64,000 nucleotides of DNA from Lycocorax pyrrhopterus obiensis (lineage: Eukaryota; Chordata; Aves; Passeriformes; Paradisaeidae). Positions 58,701 through 64,000 of this stretch are shown here, piece after piece; position 1 is the first letter of the stretch; each line of letters starts with the position of its first letter. The notes under the pieces are model-generated. The model had not been told where the DNA came from and made no database searches. It saw only the letters and a program-made list of their open reading frames with translations. The stretch lies in the NCBI GenBank assembly GCA_014706295.1, contig JACSVZ010000039.1, positions 1,488,001-1,552,000 on the forward strand, written 5' to 3'. The position numbers and the translations under genes were made by a program.

Positions 58701-59540
58701 TGAAGCTAAAGAATGAGACACTGGCTATGGGACAGAGAAAAGACATGATTAATTCCTGCCAGTAGTTTTCTCCTTCTCTTTGGGTTCTTTATAAGTACCA
58801 GCACCTCCCCCTGCACTTCCACGTCTTCATGAACAGGAGCGGCAGACAAATAGATGTCCATCAAGAAAAAAAAATCCTATTATATGCAGCATTATCCTAT
58901 CTTTGATACATTCATGACCCTGACGCACTAATTGTAGGAAATCAGTACAGAAGGAAGGCAAGGAGATCTGGAGCATTATCTTTGACCACTCTGTAACCTT
59001 GGGAAGGTTTTACTTTTACTGTTACCAGGCATCCAATTTGACATATTTTTGCAACTGGAATTGCAAAAAATCACAATGACACTTGGAAATTTTTTTACTC
59101 AGCTTCTAAATCTCTGCCTAAGTCAATTCAGACTGTAAGTTCCTCACAAAATCTCTCCTGTTTTAATAGTCAGACTTTGAATTTCCTGTTCTAGACATAT
59201 CACTTCCATGATCTATTAGTTACAGAAGTATAATCCAAAATGTGTATTTTAAAAAACCAGTTGAATTTATTTTTGGAAGTTCTCTGGAGATATACCAACA
59301 AGAAAGAGGCTGTTAGTCAGTAGGAGCAAAGATTTGTACGCATGGTAGAATTTTCAGTAATTCCTTCCTGCTGTATAACATATTAGTGTACTGATCAAAT
59401 CACATCATCACTGCTGAGGCTTTCAGAGCTATATTTTTCAATTTTTGAAACTGTGTAGTGTAAGATGTGTCAGAAACAGAAATAATTATTATGTATTGTC
59501 CTTCTGACATTTTATGTTGGAATGAGTTAGTGCCCTTGCA

Positions 59541-59610
59541 GGGATCATCCAGCTAATCCCTCTTTCTAAGAAGGGCACTGCTAGAAGTCACTTGACAGCA
59601 TCTGGAGTGG
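59541..59610 (-). mobile_element. Possible old CR1 fragment
   Basis: gggatcatccagctaatccc, followed by a 'gggcactgctagaa' block, resembles the reverse complement of the CR1 3' UTR. It is very diverged. Confidence 0.3.
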
Positions 59611-59689
59611 ATTGCCTGAAGGAAATGTAGGCAATCTTTGGATGTCTGGCTTTTGTCTATACCACTGTAGATATTAATGATGATATGAT

Positions 59690-59733
59690 GCAAGCAAAGT
59701 CCTGCTTTCCTGCAAGCAAAGTCCTGCTTTCCT
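59690..59733. repeat. 22-bp perfect tandem duplication
   Basis: The unit gcaagcaaagtcctgctttc plus ct occurs twice back to back (59690-59711 and 59712-59733). A partial third copy (gcaagcaa) lies shortly downstream. Confidence 0.95.
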
Positions 59734-62700
59734 GCTCAGCCTTGTCTGCAAGCAAGTTTCTTAGTGCTACTGTGAGACCAGACCGTTTAATCTGTCATGT
59801 AGGCAGTTTAAGGATTTCCATTGACCTTTCTTCTCCTGCCAACAAGTAGAAGAATAAGCAGGACCACACAGTCATAAAGAGCCTTAGGATGTGCGTACCA
59901 AACCCAGCTAGTCTAAGCTTAGGATGCCTCTGTTCTCACATCAGGGTTTTGGGGTTTTTTGTACATGTGAACACTAATGCATACGGAGCAGGTGCTTACT
60001 ATTTGACAGCTCCTTGCACCTTCTTTTTGTGCTACCTAAACCCAAAGAATTAAATAGGTATGATATTCCTGGCAAATCCGGGTCATCTCCAACACAACCC
60101 TATGGCTACTTTTAACTTGTAAGACTCAAGACAAAGCATTGTGAAGGGTTCTGGGTTTTTACTGCCCATTTTTGGTATAAATCACAGCACATAAGCAAGT
60201 AGTCTGAGTCCTAGTTTTGTGTGTTCAAAATTCTGCTCTGCTTAGTACATTAGTTTTTTTCAAGTAATGGTTAACTCTGCTGACAACTGCAGGATATGAC
60301 TTCTATGAGGCTGCTTTGAAGCTTCTTGCACTGGTTTGTAGAACTCCATCAGATGTTCCTCCTTAGCTTGCAACAAGGCTGTGTCTCTGTAGGGAGATGA
60401 GCCAGGACAGCCCTCACCCTGAGCTCCACTCACTTCTCTGTTTTCTCCTCTGCATTCTTTGACAGAAGTTCTCCAACTCTCCAGCTGGGTAAACATTTTT
60501 GAGGAACTGCTGCCTCAGGTGCAACTAAGTAATGCACTGATGTCCTTCAGAGTGAAAAGGTACAGCACACACCCCTTCTCAGTTCTTGCTGCCCCTTATC
60601 TCTAGTCTGCCCACCAGCAGAATCTGTCAGCTCCTAGAGGGGTGGATGTGTAGCTGGGAAATCATGGAAGTTGGAATAAAGGATCCATTGACTAAACCTT
60701 TTTCTTAACAGAAATTTAAGCCATATAGAACCATTATTCAGGATATCTAATGAAATAAACAAAAAGGTTAGATTTCCTCCTTTGTGATTTTAGTTTGGCC
60801 TCATATTAGCATAGTACAGTATTTTAGCACCTGACCTAAAAATGGCATGCCAAACATTTTGGCTCCTAGTTAGGAATGCTTCTGCAAGTGTTCTTTTCCT
60901 TGTCCTCTCCAACTGCACTGAGAAGCTGTTGTATCATCTATTTATTGCCAGTGCCAGCTCTAAGCAATACAGTACCATCCTCCTGTCACATATTTATGAG
61001 AAGCATCTTCATACATTTTCCCAAGTTGGTCTTCTGATCAGAGAGAAACCTCTTCATATGTATTAATAAATTCAACAACCAGAGATGTTTTAGCATCTGC
61101 CTTTTCTATGGTACCTGGGAGGATCAGAATTAGTTGGTGATATGCTGGGAGAGTTGCCTATCAGGCTAAGTACTGTCCATCTACGTAGACCTAATTATTG
61201 TCTCTTCCTTTATACAAATTTTCTGTGTAGTGCACAAGGGTTCTGAACATGACTGACACACAGAGGCATCACTGTGAAGCAAATAATCACTAAAGATTAG
61301 CAGTAATAATAGTCACAAGACACTCCTCCAAGTGTCAGGGGATGAGGTCCCATCCTGGGCCCCGTGCAGGAGAGAAATGAAAAATTATCATGTGTGCAGG
61401 AAAGGGAGAGGAATCTAACATCTGTATTAATATGTATTTAATATGTATTTATTATCTGGCTATGGCAGATAGGGCACAAGCTCTTTGGAAAAGGTGAGAT
61501 AGAAGTGACACACGCATGCCGTATTTTTTATACAAATCTATATGTGCATATACATACTCACTAAAATGCCCTTCTATTTTATGACAAACAACAGACAAGT
61601 AACAAAAATTTTGATTTGCTGAGCTAAGAAATATTTGTAAAAACATTTTTATTGTTCAAACACAAAATTATCACAGGATGTGGTTTTCAAAAAGCAGTCA
61701 GGGATAAGGTTTGACTATCCTGCGTTACAGTTCACCATTTGCATGGTACTTTACACTCTACTTTTAAAAGAAATATTGTCTCTCTGATTTTCTGATCTAA
61801 TGTTCACCTCAAAAGCAATACAAAGCTGCAAAACTGCCATGTCATCGTTATGTAGCACTATTGTTTTGAATAATTATGTATGTCATAACCTAGAGGCAGC
61901 TCACAGTATTATTGTTCAGGTCACCTACTACAAGCTAAAGCACATTACCCAGTAATTAACATTATGTTCATGTTCCATCATTTATTAAAATAGTTTTCCA
62001 CACTTCTCCATGGGAAGATCAATTTAATTTGATTAAAAAATAAAGCAGCTTAAAATAGAAAACAAAAGGTCCAGCAGTTGGAAATCAAACCCAAGTAAAC
62101 CAGGTGACACTATTGACTATGAAAGTAACTATTAAAATTATGTAACTAAGGAAATGTAATTTCTCACAATTTAAATCTTTAAGTAAAAGCTGTGCACACT
62201 TTGGAAACATATGATCTGTTTGTGGGAATAACCCAATGAAGATCCATGAGCAGACTAGAGAGATAGACATAAGAGAAGAAGGGATAAATGGCTCTATCTA
62301 TCCCGGCTCAGATTTTCCAGACTTCTTGGCAAAACATTTGCTATGAGTATTGGTTTTGTTCCTAATGACATTATCTGGACTTGAAATCACCTGTGATCTA
62401 GAGGTCAGACTCAAAGAAGAATATGTTAATATTAGTTGGTTAATATCTAATGTATCCCACAGGATGTGCCCTGACGTGGAAAGATAATGGACTGGAGAAA
62501 ACCAGGTGAGTGGGAAAAAGGTTCAAGCCCCTGTGTCAGAGAGAGATGGATCACGAGGTCTCAGGAGTCCCTCTGAAGTTTGTGTAATCCCTTCACAAAG
62601 GCCAGAAGCACTGGGATTATGTCCAAAGGCCCGAGTTACATTTGGGAAGCTGCTTTCCCCAAATGGCCATCTTTACAAGCAAAGAAGGGAAACATTCTTC

Positions 62701-64000
62701 TCCAGCAACCTGCAAGTTGTATTTCAGGTTACTGCTTTCAGCCCCTTCTCTCCTGAACAGAACAATTCTGGGGTACTGGATGAAATTTAGCTCCTGGGAA
62801 TGCTTCTTTTGGCACTTTATTTCACTTCTAAGCAAAGAGTCCAAGATGGCAGAGTTTTCCAGTTTCATTAACTCTGCTAGCCTCTCTGGCTGACAAGTTT
62901 AAGGGCTTGCATTGTTGAGAGAAATTGTTCAGTCTGGGTCTGTATTGTTCAAACAATGCCTGTATTGTTGGGAGCAATATTACTCAGAGTAAGCAAACGT
63001 TGCATCGACCTCAGAGGAAGTCTGGAAAATACTCTTTTGGATGAACTGCATTTTTATATGTATGAACTCTATGTCCAGAGTTTTTTTCTTGTTCCAAATT
63101 TGGTTTACCACGATGGGTCATTGTGGTGGCGTAAGGCCGAGGAGGAGCCAAAACACACGACTCCTGCTAGAGATGTTTCTCTGTTAACGTCCTCATTTGG
63201 ACATTTGCTGGCTACGTGCTGGCTCTGATCCTTGTCTGCAGGGAGCAGCTTGGCAGCCTTGCTCTCTGGCTACTGCTTAGCCTCACCCAGTCAGATGTTT
63301 GGCATCGGTAACTCGGCCACCCATCTGCCAGCATACTTACACACAGAAGGAAGGTCCAAAAAGATAGAATCCCTTGGGTTTCCCTAAAAATGCAGTTGCA
63401 GAAGATCAGTATAGGAAGCTGTTGCCTGAGTAGAAGTAGTGAGAAGAGAGAGGGCAATGTTGTGGTTGTGATTCAGAACCCCAGAGATCTAGCACTAATT
63501 TAGCTCCTCTGCTGCTCCCTGAGCAGCTTCAAGAAGTCACGTAGTATCTCCAGGCTTTGGCTCTCCATCAGTATGTTGAGTTAGCACTTCTCCTTTCTTA
63601 AACTTTACCAAGACCTGGTTTTCGAAATAGTAGGGCTTTATGTAAAACTAAAGTGAAATAATGTAATTATAGAGAGTGTATATTAATTATACAGTCTTCA
63701 AGTTATTTAACCATGTGATTTAAAGGAAAATATTTGAATGTATTTTAATTAGCTACAAAATACCATATCCAGCATGTTATCTAAGCACAAAGACATTCAG
63801 ATGAAAAATGGGCCAATTTGAAATATACTAAAATTAACAACCCAGAAACAAGTCATAGAATGTGACCCTTAGAGGATCAAAATAGCAATGAACAGAAAAA
63901 CCACTGAAATTTTTTAACTACCTCATAGCACCTTCAGAAAGTGACCAAATTTTATTTGGTGACAGTCAGTGAGGTTTGTACAGGAACACTGCCTTCCATA
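59734..64000. other. Intergenic, no gene recognised
   Basis: The sequence is AT-rich to the window end. Small open frames on both strands (for example 60260-60496 minus and 62506-62790 plus) lack recognisable motifs. No RNA gene or known transposon was identified. Confidence 0.6.

Larger units (their letters stand above)
55431..59689. other. Intergenic, no gene recognised
   Basis: The sequence is AT-rich with scattered small open frames. Two weak repeat-like spots are a GAATA/GAACA stretch at 58672-58700 and a possible old CR1 piece at 59541-59610. Confidence 0.6.

Noticed and set aside
62880..63250. Repeated ttgttgag/tgtattgtt words suggesting a transposon
   Set aside because: The words are short and imperfect, no terminal repeats or target duplication could be found, and no family was recognised.
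1..64000. A bacterial-style operon, integron or defence system
   Set aside because: Split exons with consistent splice sites, LINEs and LTRs show vertebrate nuclear DNA. No compact gene cluster exists here.

Overview
The window looks like bird nuclear DNA, AT-rich and intron-rich. It carries the 3' third of one gene on the + strand, COL12A1 (collagen alpha-1(XII), a FACIT collagen), followed by about 22 kb with no recognisable gene. The bird assignment rests on CR1 LINE fragments with the typical avian 3' end, an LTR of the type I know from avian ERVL elements (here split by a CR1), and a long acidic/basic NC1 tail that I recall from chicken collagen XII. A few residues of the tail differ from my memory of chicken, so another bird is possible. 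That last point is weak.

Gene region (1-41,745). Thirty coding exons were placed by hand from splice sites, continuous reading phase and recognisable protein. The window opens in an intron. In order the exons encode three FN3 domains (248-4483), a proline-rich linker (4571-4645), the last VWA domain (5196-9681), the thrombospondin-N-like (TSPN) domain (12376-21123), the COL2 triple helix (21720-33981), the NC2 hinge (34091-35790), the COL1 triple helix (about 35799-38187) and the C-terminal NC1 domain. All exon junctions keep frame, giving about 1,098 residues ending at the stop at 40818-40820. NC1 has two recognisable alternative ends. A short exon (39392-39402) adds Gly-Phe-Gly and a stop. 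A distal exon (40639-40820) adds a 59-residue acidic then basic tail. A third possible terminal exon lies between them (40063-40127).

Introns hold an ERVL-type solo LTR interrupted by a CR1 (9758-11573), a 169-bp TCTTC tandem tract (31631-31799) and several small repeats. Introns shorter than 1 kb that lack their own entry showed nothing beyond splice signals: 2261-2870, 3018-3774, 3892-4336, 4646-5195, 14954-15329, 20663-21045, 21124-21719, 21807-22656, 22711-23238 and 24815-25752.

Downstream region (41,746-64,000). I found no exon chain, no conserved protein and no RNA gene. It contains CR1 fragments, a 389-bp solo LTR with a perfect 5-bp target duplication, a GC-richer patch near 55 kb and a 22-bp tandem duplication. 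I recall a gene-poor interval 3' of COL12A1 in other vertebrates, which would fit.

I did not find a new multi-gene system here. The most interesting signals are the alternative 3' end architecture of COL12A1, the long pyrimidine repeat in its intron, complementary tracts in its 3' UTR, and the nested transposons.
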